Source: Campylobacter concisus
GTDB taxonomy: Bacteria; Campylobacterota; Campylobacteria; Campylobacterales; Campylobacteraceae
Assembly: GCF_002913045.1 (NCBI RefSeq)
Contig: NZ_PPAF01000035.1
Coordinates: 248,001 to 312,000, forward strand
Direction: 5' to 3'
DNA length: 64,000 nt
The translations under genes and the position numbers were made by a program. Under the pieces are notes generated by a model. That model was not told the DNA's origin and ran no database searches. It saw nothing but the letters and a program-made list of their open reading frames with translations. Below are positions 19,155-28,213 of this stretch, piece after piece (position 1 is the stretch's first letter; each line of letters opens with the position of its first letter).

Positions 19155-19742
19155 TTACTTAAAATTTATAAAATTTTCTATCTCTTTTGAAATTAGCTCT
19201 ATGCTTTTAGATGCGTCTATAAAAAGTGTATCAAAGCCATTTTTGATAAGAATTTGCTTCATCAAACTTTGCACTTTTAAAAGATACTCTAGCCCTCGAG
19301 CCTCGATCTTATCGCTTGTGCCTCTGCTTTTTAGGCGTGCGCTTATTAGCTCAGGACTTGCTTCAAAAAAGATGATCTTGTCTGCAAATTTATCATTTAG
19401 TGCAAATTTATTAAGCTCCAAAAGCACGTTTTCGTCTAGGCTTTCATCATTTGCCAAAGCGTAGGCAATGCCGGAGATAAAGCCTCTGTCGCTTAAAATA
19501 AGCCTACTTAAATTTGGAGCGACCAGCTTTTCAAAATGCTCAGCTCTGTCAGCTAAAAAAAGTAAAATTTCAGCTCTTTTGCCTATTTTTATGCTTGAGC
19601 TAAGCAAAATTTCTCGTAAATTTTCACCAAGCTGCGTGCCACCTGGCTCTTTTGTGACGACGACATCACTAAATTTAGAAGCTAAAATTTCTATCTGCGT
19701 GCTCTTGCCAACGCCGTCGATGCCTTCAAACAAAACATACAT
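19155..19742 (-). CDS. tmk: Thymidylate kinase
   Basis: Tmk phosphorylates dTMP to dTDP. The 195-residue protein has P-loop GIDGVGKST at residues 7-15, the DR(Y/G)-type motif in LSDRGFISG and a lid near SRGTSDKIEARG. It begins one base after the coaD stop, and hisS follows after 29 bases. It is part of the conserved coaD-tmk-hisS run. Confidence 0.96.
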   Translation of the reverse strand: MYVLFEGIDGVGKSTQIEILASKFSDVVVTKEPGGTQLGENLREILLSSSIKIGKRAEILLFLADRAEHFEKLVAPNLSRLILSDRGFISGIAYALANDESLDENVLLELNKFALNDKFADKIIFFEASPELISARLKSRGTSDKIEARGLEYLLKVQSLMKQILIKNGFDTLFIDASKSIELISKEIENFINFK

Positions 19743-19743
19743 C

Positions 19744-20223
19744 TTACGCCTTTAAATTTTTAAGAATTTTTGCTGGCACTAGGTTGCTCACGTCGCCGTC
19801 GTGGCGTAAGACTGAGCGGACGATCGAGCTTGAGATGAAGGCGTTATTTAAGCTTGGCATAAGATAAACCGTCTCAAATTCGTCCCAAAGTGCAGCGTTT
19901 GCGTAGCCGATTTGTAGCTCATACTCAAAGTCGCTAACCGCGCGAAGACCCCTGATGACGGTGTTTATGCCGTGCGATTTAGCAAAATCAACAAGTAAGT
20001 TATCAAAACCCAGCACGCTAACATTGCCTAGCCCACTAACTGCCTCTTTTGCCATCTCTATGCGTTTTTCGTGTGCAAACATCGGCTGTTTGCTGTCACT
20101 TTTTGCAACTGCGACGATCACTTTATCAAAGATTTTTGTAGCCCTTATGATAACGTCTAAATGGCCGTTTGTGATCGGATCAAAGGTCCCTGGATAGATG
20201 CAGGATTTTTTCAAATTTGCCAC
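19744..20223 (-). CDS. coaD: Phosphopantetheine adenylyltransferase
   Basis: CoaD makes dephospho-CoA from 4'-phosphopantetheine and ATP. The protein (159 residues) has the nucleotidyltransferase T/HxGH motif in YPGTFDPITNGHLD, the family block NTVIRGLRAVSDFEYE and the C-terminal ISSSIVR. It starts with GTG and overlaps ubiX by 13 bases, suggesting coupled translation. Confidence 0.97.
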   Translation of the reverse strand: MANLKKSCIYPGTFDPITNGHLDVIIRATKIFDKVIVAVAKSDSKQPMFAHEKRIEMAKEAVSGLGNVSVLGFDNLLVDFAKSHGINTVIRGLRAVSDFEYELQIGYANAALWDEFETVYLMPSLNNAFISSSIVRSVLRHDGDVSNLVPAKILKNLKA

Positions 20224-20762
20224 CTTTTGTAAAGATTATTTTCGATTTTTAAGGCATCAAGCCACTTGCCAATGATAAAATTTTCCATATCTTCTAGGCT
20301 CTTTATCTCTGCGTAGTAGCCCAAAACTGGTGGAGCGATGATAGCTCCAAGAGATGAGAGAAGCTGCATCTGAGAAAGCGCGATGGCAGAAAATGGCATC
20401 TCTCTAACGCCTAAAACCAGCCCTTGTCTCTCTTTTAGTGCGACACTTGCAGCCCTTGTGATGAGCGTGTCACTTATGCCGTTTGCAACTTTTGCTAGGG
20501 TGTTGGTAGAGCAGGGCGCTATTATCATCGCCTCCGTGCCAAATGAGCCTGAAGCTGGACCTGCGCCAAGATCCAAATCATCATAAATTTTTACTCCAAG
20601 ATCATCTAAATTTAGCTTTAAATTCTCTTCAGCCTCCAAGACTTTCATGGCGTTTTTACTAACTATGACATGCGCCTCGCAACTATCTTTGGCAGCCTTG
20701 ACAAGCTTTAAAAAGAGTCCAGCCCCACTTGCTCCAGTGGCTGCAAATACTATCTTTTTCAT
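20211..20762 (-). CDS. ubiX: Flavin prenyltransferase
   Basis: UbiX prenylates FMN to make the cofactor used by UbiD-type decarboxylases. The 183-residue flavoprotein has AATGASGAGLFLKL for FMN phosphate binding, IIAPCSTNTLAKVANGISD and PPVLGYYAEIKS, all standard for the family. Its ATG overlaps the flgA stop (ATGA). In this lineage the prenylated flavin would most likely serve a UbiD homologue in quinone synthesis, which is not encoded here. Confidence 0.95.
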   Translation of the reverse strand: MKKIVFAATGASGAGLFLKLVKAAKDSCEAHVIVSKNAMKVLEAEENLKLNLDDLGVKIYDDLDLGAGPASGSFGTEAMIIAPCSTNTLAKVANGISDTLITRAASVALKERQGLVLGVREMPFSAIALSQMQLLSSLGAIIAPPVLGYYAEIKSLEDMENFIIGKWLDALKIENNLYKRWQI

Positions 20763-21631
20763 CTTATCACTGCCTCATCTTTGCCTGAAACTGTGGCCTG
20801 TAAAATTTTATTATCTTTTGTTCTTATCTTTATCATATCACCTAAATTTCCATCTTCAAGCGCCTTTACTTCAGCAATTATCTTAACTCCATCCTCGCTT
20901 AAAACCGCATTTAGCATTTGACCTTTTTTGACTAAACTTATGGCATTAAACTGGCGCTTGGTTAAAATTTCACCGCTTTTTATCTGTACTTTTGTTATAA
21001 GAGCCAAGCTGTTTGAGCTAGAAAGTGCATCTTTTGGCCATTTGTCAAACTCAATCATCGTTGGCTGATAGTCAAGTAGGCTTAAAATGTGGTTTGTATT
21101 CATTGAATTTATTGCTATGAAGGCTGGCATCTTAGCATTAAAGCTAAATTTAAAATAGATGCTTTTTAGACTCAGATCAACATCCTCAAATGATGCTCTA
21201 AATGTACCTTTTTGACTATTTTGATCACCTAAAAAGATATTTTTTAGGACAAGTTCTTTGAAATTTGCTGGAAGTTTATTTTGTGGACTGATGCTAAGAT
21301 CACTTATGCTGATACCAGGATATTCATCGCTAATCGATCTTAAAAATTGCATTTGAATCTCATCCATAATAGAGCAGTTTTTCACAAAAGCAACGCTTCC
21401 ACCGCTTTTGTCATTATATGTTTTAAAATTTGCTGTTAGAATTTCATAGAGCTTTTTGCTATCTATCTTAGCAGCTCTTTTGCCCTCTAGGTTTAAAATT
21501 TCATTGTCTTCGCCTTCAAAGCCAAAAGTACTAAGTGAAATCTGATCATTTGTGATGCAATACATTGGATAAATGCTGACTTCATTTGCAAAAAGTTTTG
21601 TGGAAAATAAAAAAATGAGTATAAAAAAGAT
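20759..21631 (-). CDS. flgA: Flagellar P-ring assembly chaperone FlgA; start codon unclear
   Basis: FlgA is a periplasmic chaperone for assembly of the flagellar P ring (FlgI). The C-terminal SAF/ChapFlgA region is clear: VQIKSGEILTKRQFN, SLVKKGQMLNAVL and GDMIKIRTKDNKILQATVSG. A signal peptide (IFFILIFLFSTKLFA, cleavage before NE) lies directly behind tRNA-Gly. No ATG, GTG or TTG occurs in frame between the tRNA and this signal. The only upstream ATG (21745) would translate through the tRNA, and the next internal Met removes the signal. I place the start at the ATC overlapping the tRNA CCA end as a guess; ATA or ATT a few codons later are alternatives. Confidence 0.8.
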   Translation of the reverse strand: MFFILIFLFSTKLFANEVSIYPMYCITNDQISLSTFGFEGEDNEILNLEGKRAAKIDSKKLYEILTANFKTYNDKSGGSVAFVKNCSIMDEIQMQFLRSISDEYPGISISDLSISPQNKLPANFKELVLKNIFLGDQNSQKGTFRASFEDVDLSLKSIYFKFSFNAKMPAFIAINSMNTNHILSLLDYQPTMIEFDKWPKDALSSSNSLALITKVQIKSGEILTKRQFNAISLVKKGQMLNAVLSEDGVKIIAEVKALEDGNLGDMIKIRTKDNKILQATVSGKDEAVIR

Positions 21632-21705
21632 GGAGCGGGAAACGAGATTCGAACTCGCGACCCCAACCTTGGCAAGGTTGTGCTCTACCCCTGAGCTATT
21701 CCCGC
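21631..21705 (-). tRNA. tRNA-Gly (anticodon GCC)
   Basis: The reverse strand folds as a 75-base tRNA with CCA encoded. Acceptor arm is GCGGGAA with TTCCCGC, the anticodon stem-loop is CAACC-TTGCCAA-GGTTG giving anticodon GCC, and the T arm holds GTTCGAATC. It reads GGC and GGU. It lies between moeA and flgA on the same strand and is probably processed from their transcript. Confidence 0.97.
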
Positions 21706-21756
21706 AGTCAAAATGAAGTCCGCATTCTATCAGATTGTTTTTCATTTGTCAAGATT

Positions 21757-22917
21757 TTATGGAAGTTTTATAAGAGAAATTTCACTATTTTGCAAAATTT
21801 CGCTTTGATCTGGGCTAGTTAAAAACATAAAAGTGCTTTTTAAAATATGATCTATCATGCCAGAGCCGTATTTTCCACCATTTGTTGCTATAAATTTATC
21901 ATTTTCAATATTTCCAAAAATGGCATTGATCCTGCCTGCTTTTACATTTAAATTTTGCGCATTTGTAGCATTTTGTATCACAAAGCAATCCTCTTTTAAA
22001 AGAGGCAAAACAAGCATCATCATGCAAACATAAGCTGCCATTGGATTTCCGGGAAGGACAAAAATAAGTTTGCCATCTTTTTCATAAGCCTTGCAAGGTT
22101 TGCCAGGTCTTATATCAATATGTGAAAAAATTTCATTGTATCCAAGCTCACTTAGAGCTATTTTCATAAAATCAGCCTCGCCAGCGCTCGCTCCGCCAGA
22201 GCAGATAACAATGTCGTAGTTCGCAGCGTTTAAAAATGACTCTTTTACGGCGTCTAAATTATCTTTTATGATGCCAAGATATGAGTTATCTTGTCCAATG
22301 GAGCTTAAAAGTGCAGCGATGCCAAAGGCATTTGCATTATAAATTTCATCCTCACTAGCTCTTTGCCAAGGCTCGATGATCTCGTTTCCACTTGAATAAA
22401 TTCCAATACTAGGCTGTTTTTTAATATTTATAAAACTTATGCCCTGCGCTGCTAGCATCATTATACCTCTAGTGTTTAAAACCTCGCCACTTTTTAGCAA
22501 AATTTCACCAATCTTTACCTCTTCGCCTTTAAAGCGATACCCATCACCTTTTTTAAGATTATTTGGTGCTTTTATAAAATTTCCATCAACTACACAATCT
22601 TCAATCTTTATGATCGTATCAGCACCCTTTGGCATCTTCGCACCAGTCATTATCTTAACGCACTCATTTTTGTCAATGCTTAGCTGTTCTTTATCGCCTG
22701 CAAAGGCACTTGCAACTATTTTATATGGCTTATCTTTATCTTCAAATTTCACAGCAAAGCCATCAAGCGCAGAGTTATCAAAACATGGCAAATTTTTTAC
22801 CGCCACTACATCATTTGCCAATGTTTTACCAAGAGTCATGCTGATAGGTAAAATTTCGCTATCTATTTTTAATTTAAACTTAGATTTAAGCGCATTTAAT
22901 GCGTCATTTAGCAGCAT
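21757..22917 (-). CDS. moeA: Molybdopterin molybdenumtransferase
   Basis: MoeA inserts molybdate into adenylated molybdopterin, the step after MogA. The 386-residue protein shows the linear MoeA domain order: N-terminal FDNSALDGFAV, central VRP-like ALIKI segments (GAKMPKGADTIIKIED), and the MogA-like catalytic domain with CSGGASAGEADF and LPGNPMAAYV. It starts two bases after murA ends. Its partner mogA is about 11 kb away on the other strand. Confidence 0.95.
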   Translation of the reverse strand: MLLNDALNALKSKFKLKIDSEILPISMTLGKTLANDVVAVKNLPCFDNSALDGFAVKFEDKDKPYKIVASAFAGDKEQLSIDKNECVKIMTGAKMPKGADTIIKIEDCVVDGNFIKAPNNLKKGDGYRFKGEEVKIGEILLKSGEVLNTRGIMMLAAQGISFINIKKQPSIGIYSSGNEIIEPWQRASEDEIYNANAFGIAALLSSIGQDNSYLGIIKDNLDAVKESFLNAANYDIVICSGGASAGEADFMKIALSELGYNEIFSHIDIRPGKPCKAYEKDGKLIFVLPGNPMAAYVCMMMLVLPLLKEDCFVIQNATNAQNLNVKAGRINAIFGNIENDKFIATNGGKYGSGMIDHILKSTFMFLTSPDQSEILQNSEISLIKLP

Positions 22918-22919
22918 TT

Positions 22920-24188
22920 TTACTCCTCAAGCCTAACGATTTTTGCTCCAAGGCTTTTAAATTTCTCCTCAAGCCTCTCATAGCCTCTATCAAGGTGGTA
23001 AATTCTATGCACCAAGCTCTCGCCATTTGCGATGAGAGCGGCTAGTATTAGGGCTGAGCTTGCTCTAAGATCTGTCGCCATCACATCTGCTGCATTTAAA
23101 TTTGCAGGGGCGTAAACGCTTGCGATATGTCCATTTAGGCGGATGTCAGCGCCCATTCTAGCTAGTTCACTAACGTGCATAAAGCGGTTTTCAAAAAGCC
23201 TCTCATCTATTGTGCTAACACCGTTTGCCGCAAGGCAAAGTGCCATAAACTGAGCTTGCATGTCCGTAGGAAAGCCAGGATATTCAGTTGTTCTTATCTC
23301 TACTGGTTTTATCTCTTTAGCTGGCAATATCGTGATCTTATCACCATCGACCTCGATGCTAAAGCCCATCTCTTCAAATTTGTTTAAGATGGCTGTCATG
23401 TGCGCAGCATTTGCGTTAGTAACTGAAATTTTGCTATTTGTTATGGCACCAGCACAAAGATATGTGCCAGCCTCGATCCTATCTGGAATTACTTCGATAT
23501 CACAAATTTCAAGTAGTTTTTGATCGCTACCAGTGATCTTTAGCTTGCTTGTGCCAATGCCTTCAATCTTTACGCCACTACTTGCTAAAATTTCACAAAT
23601 TTGCACTACTTCAGGCTCAAGTGCGACGTTAAAAAGTTCTGTTGTACCGTGAGCTAGGGCTGCTGCCATGATGATGTTTTCGCTACCAGTTACAGTGATC
23701 TTATCAAAAACGATCTTTGCACCTTTTAGTCCATTTGGTGCTGTTGCGACGACATAGCCTTGCTTTATTTCGATATTTGCTCCCATTTTTTCGAGTGCAT
23801 TTAGATGCAGATCAATAGGTCTTTGTCCGATCGCACATCCTCCAGGTAGGCTCACTTCGCAGTGTCCAAAGCGCGCTAGAAGCGGACCAAGTGTTAAGAT
23901 AGAAGCGCGCATCTTTCTAACAATGTCGTAGTTTGCCGTTGTCGAATTTACACTGCTAGTGTCGATACTTAGCGAGTTTTCGTCTTTAAATTCACACTTT
24001 GCTCCTAGATTAGTTAGCAGTTGGCAAAGCGTTTTTATATCAGCGACATTTGGGATATTTGTTAAATTTACACTTTTTTTTGCAAGTAAGGTTAGGGCGA
24101 TGATCGGTAGAGCAGCATTTTTAGCACCGCTTATTTTTACTTCGCCACTTAGTTTTGCATTTCCTTTTATCTTTAAATAATGCATCAT
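22920..24188 (-). CDS. murA: UDP-N-acetylglucosamine 1-carboxyvinyltransferase
   Basis: MurA transfers enolpyruvate from PEP to UDP-GlcNAc, the first committed step of peptidoglycan synthesis. The 422-residue protein has the active-site cysteine in [11 protein letters not shown] (Cys118), so it should be sensitive to fosfomycin in principle. KNAALP near the N-terminus is the substrate loop. Two adjacent ATGs (24188 and 24185) can serve as start, with AAGG upstream. A TATAAT box lies at 24225-24230. It is probably the first gene of the long minus-strand unit reaching to thiE. Confidence 0.97.
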   Translation of the reverse strand: MMHYLKIKGNAKLSGEVKISGAKNAALPIIALTLLAKKSVNLTNIPNVADIKTLCQLLTNLGAKCEFKDENSLSIDTSSVNSTTANYDIVRKMRASILTLGPLLARFGHCEVSLPGGCAIGQRPIDLHLNALEKMGANIEIKQGYVVATAPNGLKGAKIVFDKITVTGSENIIMAAALAHGTTELFNVALEPEVVQICEILASSGVKIEGIGTSKLKITGSDQKLLEICDIEVIPDRIEAGTYLCAGAITNSKISVTNANAAHMTAILNKFEEMGFSIEVDGDKITILPAKEIKPVEIRTTEYPGFPTDMQAQFMALCLAANGVSTIDERLFENRFMHVSELARMGADIRLNGHIASVYAPANLNAADVMATDLRASSALILAALIANGESLVHRIYHLDRGYERLEEKFKSLGAKIVRLEE

Positions 24189-24224
24189 TGCTTTTTGCCT
24201 TAAGAAAATATGTTTTTTGCCGAT

Positions 24225-24230
24225 ATTATA
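24225..24230 (-). promoter_or_regulatory. Promoter -10 box (TATAAT) for murA
   Basis: The reverse strand reads GCAATATAATATCGG, with a perfect TATAAT about 37 bases before the murA start. It is in the divergent gap between murA and the NlpC/P60 gene. No clear -35 is seen, as usual for Campylobacter. Confidence 0.55.
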
Positions 24231-24327
24231 TTGCTTTTTAACTTAGAATAAAGAAAGCAAAGCACTATTTCCGGTTCATTTACGTTTAAAAGTTAAAATT
24301 GCAAATACTAAAATTTTGGATATAAAT

Positions 24328-25008
24328 ATGTCAAATTCAATAAATAAAAAAATCTTTTTTATTCTTAGCATTATATTTTTTACAGGTTGTTCTTTTAACT
24401 CTAATCAACCGACAACTCCGCAAAATGAAACAAATCAAACCGTAACTTCAAGCGTTGATTTTAGTGAGCAAATGATTGGTGAAATCATAGATGAAGATAA
24501 TGATAGAGAAGATAAAAAATTTGGTTCTTTTTTTAAAAAATACCTAAATACAAGAGCGGGCGGTGATTGCTCTGGATTTGTTTCTATCGTAAATGCAAAG
24601 CATCAAAATATGTATTTTGATGAAAAGACAATAAATCGCTACTACGATAATGGTGGTAGAAAGTCAAAAGCGATCTATAATTTTTATGAAAGTAAAAATT
24701 TAATTACTCATAAAAATCCAAAAATAGGTGATCTTGTATTTTTCTCAAATACTCTTGGCAAGGGTGTTCAGAAAAATAAAGATAAGAAAAATATTACTCA
24801 TGTTGGCATAGTTACGGCTGTCCTTGGCGATGAGACAGTAAAATTTATACATAATTCTGGCGGAAAGATAATTCATAGCTATATGAATCTAAAACAAAAA
24901 AACGTGCATCTAAAAGGAAATCAAGAGATAAATAGCTACCTTGTAAGGTGTTCAAACTCAAGTTGCTTAGCAGCAAATAGATTTGCTGGATATGGCAAAG
25001 CAAAATAA
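24328..25008 (+). CDS. NlpC/P60-type cell-wall hydrolase lipoprotein
   Basis: This is a 226-residue lipoprotein. The signal ends in FFTGC, making Cys21 the lipidation site. The C-terminal half has NlpC/P60 hallmarks: the nucleophile in GGDCSGFV (Cys81), a His in THVGIV (His158) and a possible third polar residue in FIHNSGG (His175). Such enzymes cut peptide links in peptidoglycan. I prefer the ATG at 24328; the TTG four codons earlier has no better site. It stands alone between murA (divergent) and the DUF455 gene. A CHAP-like relative cannot be excluded. Confidence 0.8.
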   Translation: MSNSINKKIFFILSIIFFTGCSFNSNQPTTPQNETNQTVTSSVDFSEQMIGEIIDEDNDREDKKFGSFFKKYLNTRAGGDCSGFVSIVNAKHQNMYFDEKTINRYYDNGGRKSKAIYNFYESKNLITHKNPKIGDLVFFSNTLGKGVQKNKDKKNITHVGIVTAVLGDETVKFIHNSGGKIIHSYMNLKQKNVHLKGNQEINSYLVRCSNSSCLAANRFAGYGKAK

Positions 25009-25116
25009 ATCAGAAATTTTTATTAAAAACCTTTTAAAACAAATACTAGGCTCAAATTTTAAGCATTATTTATATAAATTTACACTTGTAAATACAGATT
25101 TAAATAAAGAGAAAAT

Positions 25117-25926
25117 ATGAATTTTTTTGATGAAATTTGGGAAATTTTAAATGAAGGCGAGATTGGGCTTAAATTTTTAAAATTTGAACTATTTTATGAG
25201 AAATTTAAACGAGATTTTAATATAAATTTTTACGAAAGCTCTAAACCAAGTGAGCTAATAACGCCTAGCTACGCAAAATTTTGTGAAGTAGTTAGCATGA
25301 AAGAGCTAAACAAAAAAGTAAAGCCAAAAGATAAAAATTTAAATTTTATCCATTCGGTAGCTCATATTGAATTTAGTGCTATTGACATCGCGCTTGATGC
25401 TTGTTATAGATTTAGAAATTTGCCAAGAGAATTTTATGAAGACTGGCTAGAAGTGGCTGAAGATGAGATCAGACACTTTTGCATGATAGAAAATTTGCTC
25501 TTAAAGCATGGCGGTAGATACGGCGAGCTAAGTGTGCATGATGGGCTTTTTATCGCACTTCAAAAGACTTCAAGTAGTCTAACTAGCCGTATGGCGCTAC
25601 TGCCAAGATATATGGAAGCAAACGGCCTTGATGCAAACGCTCACATCATCAAAAGACTAGAAGCCGAGGGCGGGCAAGAAGAGCTAATAGAGTGCCTAAA
25701 AGTCATATTAAAAGAGGAAGTTTCTCACGTTTATAAGGGTGATAAGTGGTTTAAATTTGCCTGCAAAAAAGAGGGCATTGACGAAAATAGCTACTTTGAC
25801 ATTATCTTAAGTTTATATCCAAATTCATTTAAAAATGTTAGAGAGATTAATGAACAAGATCGCTTAAAAGCTGGATTTAGCAAAGAAGAGCTTTGCTTGA
25901 TAAAGAATTTCTCAAAGGAGAGATAG
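25117..25926 (+). CDS. DUF455 ferritin-like protein
   Basis: This 269-residue protein belongs to the ferritin-like DUF455 family, related to the tRNA hydroxylase MiaE. Metal-ligand motifs of a four-helix diiron site are visible: HIEFSAIDIALDA, AEDEIRHF and, later, LKEEVSHVYKG. The family's reaction is not established; oxidation or hydroxylation at a diiron centre is the likely chemistry. It shares one base with the following phosphatase gene (TAGTG), so the pair is translated together. Confidence 0.85.
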   Translation: MNFFDEIWEILNEGEIGLKFLKFELFYEKFKRDFNINFYESSKPSELITPSYAKFCEVVSMKELNKKVKPKDKNLNFIHSVAHIEFSAIDIALDACYRFRNLPREFYEDWLEVAEDEIRHFCMIENLLLKHGGRYGELSVHDGLFIALQKTSSSLTSRMALLPRYMEANGLDANAHIIKRLEAEGGQEELIECLKVILKEEVSHVYKGDKWFKFACKKEGIDENSYFDIILSLYPNSFKNVREINEQDRLKAGFSKEELCLIKNFSKER

Positions 25927-26420
25927 TGAGTAAAATTTATTTCATAAGACATTCAAAAGCGGTTGATGAGAATAAGGACGGAGCTAAAGATGCCTTAAGG
26001 GAGCTTAGTCAAAAAGGCAAAGAAGATGCTAAATTTATGGCAAATAGACTAAAAATGTATGATGTGATGCCAGGGGCTATCTTTTCAAGCAGCGCTAAAA
26101 GGTGCGAGCAAACGGCAAAGATTATCGCCAAAACTTTAAAATTTAAAGAAGAAATCGATCTTATAGATGAGCTTTATGATATAAGCTTTGAATATCTTTT
26201 AAAATTTGTCAAAAATATAGATGAGAGTTTGGATGATATTTTTATCATCATGCACAATCCAAGCATAACTGAAATTTGTGAGTATTTAAGCGATTCATCA
26301 ATAGATAATATCCCAACTTCTGGAATATTTTGCGTTGAGTTTGGATGTAAATTTAGTGAGTTAAAAGAGGGCGGCGCAAAAGCGTTATTTTTTGACCACC
26401 CCAAAAAACATCAAAGATAA
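25926..26420 (+). CDS. SixA-like histidine phosphatase
   Basis: This 164-residue member of the histidine phosphatase superfamily is closest to SixA, which dephosphorylates phosphohistidine. Catalytic motif RHSKAV opens the protein, followed by SSSAKRCEQTA and the second catalytic His in IMHNPSITE. An AAGGAG site inside the end of the DUF455 gene supports the GTG at 25926. The SixA target in this organism is unknown; phosphotransfer (PTS or HPt) partners are not nearby. Confidence 0.87.
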   Translation: MSKIYFIRHSKAVDENKDGAKDALRELSQKGKEDAKFMANRLKMYDVMPGAIFSSSAKRCEQTAKIIAKTLKFKEEIDLIDELYDISFEYLLKFVKNIDESLDDIFIIMHNPSITEICEYLSDSSIDNIPTSGIFCVEFGCKFSELKEGGAKALFFDHPKKHQR

Positions 26421-26444
26421 TTTAACACTTTAGTTTTTATCTTT
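26413..26444. terminator. Candidate bidirectional terminator between convergent genes
   Basis: Arms AAAGATAA and TTATCTTT are separated by 16 bases across the ends of the SixA-like (+) and chemotaxis (-) genes. The repeat is perfect but AT-rich with a large loop, so it is a weak candidate. Confidence 0.35.
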
Positions 26445-27689
26445 AAAAATTTCGTTATACGAAGTAAAAATTTGCTCGCTTAGATCTTCTATTTTTTTAG
26501 ACTTATCAACAAAATAATTTAAATTTTGTTCGTTATAGCCAGAGGCTGACTTCTCTAGCAAGAGTTTGATTTCATTATTTAGTGACGCTGTAAGCTCTTT
26601 TGACTTATCAAAATTTTTATTTTGCTTGTGTTCGCTTATACTCTCGTTCTCATACCAGTCTAGCAGGTTTTGTGCTAAATTACGTATTTCTTCACTATAT
26701 CCTTGTTCGTTTATAAGATCAGAGTACACTTTAGTTTTGTAAGCGATTTGCGAAATTTTTGCGATTATGGCAAAGGTTTTATCTTCGACATATTTTGATG
26801 TTTGAGCGGTATTTTGTGCGTTTGCATTAAACTCGCTCAATACCTTTTTGAAATTTTCTACATTTTGTGTCGTTAGTTTAGAAATTTCATCGATTTTTTT
26901 AGAATTTTCATCGATATCATTTACCTCTTGCTGAAGTGTTTTTATATTGACCTCTATATCGCTTGTGGCTTTTTGTGTATTTTCAGCTAGTTTTCTTACC
27001 TCATCAGCAACTACCGCAAAACCACGTCCGTGCTCTCCTGCACGAGCAGCTTCAATGGCAGCGTTAAGAGCAAGCAGATTTGTCTGATCGGCAATATCTT
27101 TTATTAAATTTAAAACAGAGCTTATTTCAGAAGCCCTAGTGCTTAGCATACCAGTAGCGTTCGAGCAGCTTTGTACTAGACCATCAAGCTCTCCCATATT
27201 TTGACTAAGCTCGGCGATATTAGACATATTTTCTTTTGCTACTTGTGCAGTTTGTCTAGCATCTGTTGCTGTTTGGCTTAAATTTTTGATACTTTCATTT
27301 AGATCATCTCTTACATAATTTATACCATTTATACCGTTTCCAAGCTTGTCAAGCTCGCTTGATAGAAGACCTCTAACCTTGCTTTTTTGGCCGTCTTTTA
27401 TACCTGTGACACCCTTGCTCATAGATATGGCATTTCGTTTAAATAAACCCCTAAACCCTTCTACAAATATATTTCTATATGTTTTCGAGTTTTGTGCAGC
27501 TTGGACTGAGGTTGAAATTTCACGTTGAAGCGCCTCAACCTGATCTAATAAATCATTTATGCCAAGGGCGACTTCATACATCTCGTCCTTTTCTCCAACA
27601 TTTACAATGCGAGGCTCTAGTATGCCATTGCTTGCCGATTTGACAACACTTAAAATCTCATTTATTGCATTTGATTTTTTCTTAAACAT
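26430..27689 (-). CDS. Soluble methyl-accepting chemotaxis transducer
   Basis: This 419-residue chemotaxis signalling protein has no hydrophobic segment and should be cytoplasmic. The C-terminal coiled-coil bundle carries the conserved hairpin tip ([18 protein letters not shown] followed by [14 protein letters not shown]) that contacts CheA and CheW. The N-terminal 60 residues resemble a HAMP-like helix pair. It has no sensor domain. The PAS gene two bases upstream probably supplies sensing, as in the bipartite CetA/CetB energy-taxis system of C. jejuni. CetA is membrane-bound, so this would be a soluble variant. It is the last gene of the minus-strand block that includes the cts-like cluster. 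Confidence 0.88.
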   Translation of the reverse strand: MFKKKSNAINEILSVVKSASNGILEPRIVNVGEKDEMYEVALGINDLLDQVEALQREISTSVQAAQNSKTYRNIFVEGFRGLFKRNAISMSKGVTGIKDGQKSKVRGLLSSELDKLGNGINGINYVRDDLNESIKNLSQTATDARQTAQVAKENMSNIAELSQNMGELDGLVQSCSNATGMLSTRASEISSVLNLIKDIADQTNLLALNAAIEAARAGEHGRGFAVVADEVRKLAENTQKATSDIEVNIKTLQQEVNDIDENSKKIDEISKLTTQNVENFKKVLSEFNANAQNTAQTSKYVEDKTFAIIAKISQIAYKTKVYSDLINEQGYSEEIRNLAQNLLDWYENESISEHKQNKNFDKSKELTASLNNEIKLLLEKSASGYNEQNLNYFVDKSKKIEDLSEQIFTSYNEIFKDKN

Positions 27690-27691
27690 AT

Positions 27692-28192
27692 CTAGAACCT
27701 TTGCAAGTTGTTTATAAATTCATCATAGTTTGTTGATTTTTCTTCCAAAAATTTTAATAAATATTTTTTAGACGCTTCAATACCGCCATCTCGTTCTAGC
27801 TCAAGTAGTTTTGCATAAAGTGGTTTTATGATCTCTATTGCTTTTGCATTTGGCTTACGTCTAACAGAATAGTATCCAACGATATTATCTTGCTGATCAA
27901 GCGAGGCTGTGATATTGCCAAATACCCAGTAAAATCCACCATTGAGAGTTTTATTTTTAATAAAGGCAAAAATTTCCTCTTTATTTTGTATGCGTTCCCA
28001 AAGTAGCTTGAAAATAACTCTTGGCATATCAGTGTGCCTTATTATATTGTGCGGTTTTCCCAAGAGATCACCTTGTTTTACCCCTACGATATTTAAAAAA
28101 GGCTCGTTGCAATAAGTAATCCTTCCTTTTGTATCCGTTTTTGAAACTAAAAATGCGTTCTCATCAACGCCATATTCTCTTTCTATAGGCAT
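27692..28192 (-). CDS. Aer/CetB-like PAS-domain redox sensor
   Basis: This 166-residue protein is a single PAS domain of Aer/CetB type. Signature segments are [13 protein letters not shown], the FAD-pocket helix [13 protein letters not shown], the conserved tryptophan in LLWERI and GGFYWVFG. The C-terminal 45 residues form a helix-rich linker. Relatives bind FAD and report electron-transport or redox state to a separate transducer. The adjacent transducer gene is the obvious partner. It begins 21 bases after the ctsF-like stop, so it may be cotranscribed with the secretion cluster. Confidence 0.87.
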   Translation of the reverse strand: MPIEREYGVDENAFLVSKTDTKGRITYCNEPFLNIVGVKQGDLLGKPHNIIRHTDMPRVIFKLLWERIQNKEEIFAFIKNKTLNGGFYWVFGNITASLDQQDNIVGYYSVRRKPNAKAIEIIKPLYAKLLELERDGGIEASKKYLLKFLEEKSTNYDEFINNLQRF

Positions 28193-28213
28193 TTTACTCC
28201 TTTAAATGTTGAT

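Noticed and set aside
21493-21675. Minus-strand reading frame across tRNA-Gly and the flgA signal region
   Set aside because: It is tRNA and flgA sequence in another frame; FlgA motifs lie in the frame of the 20759 stop.
22439-22936. 165-codon plus-strand frame opposite moeA
   Set aside because: It is a long but Ser/Ala/Leu-biased shadow; moeA is intact with all domains.
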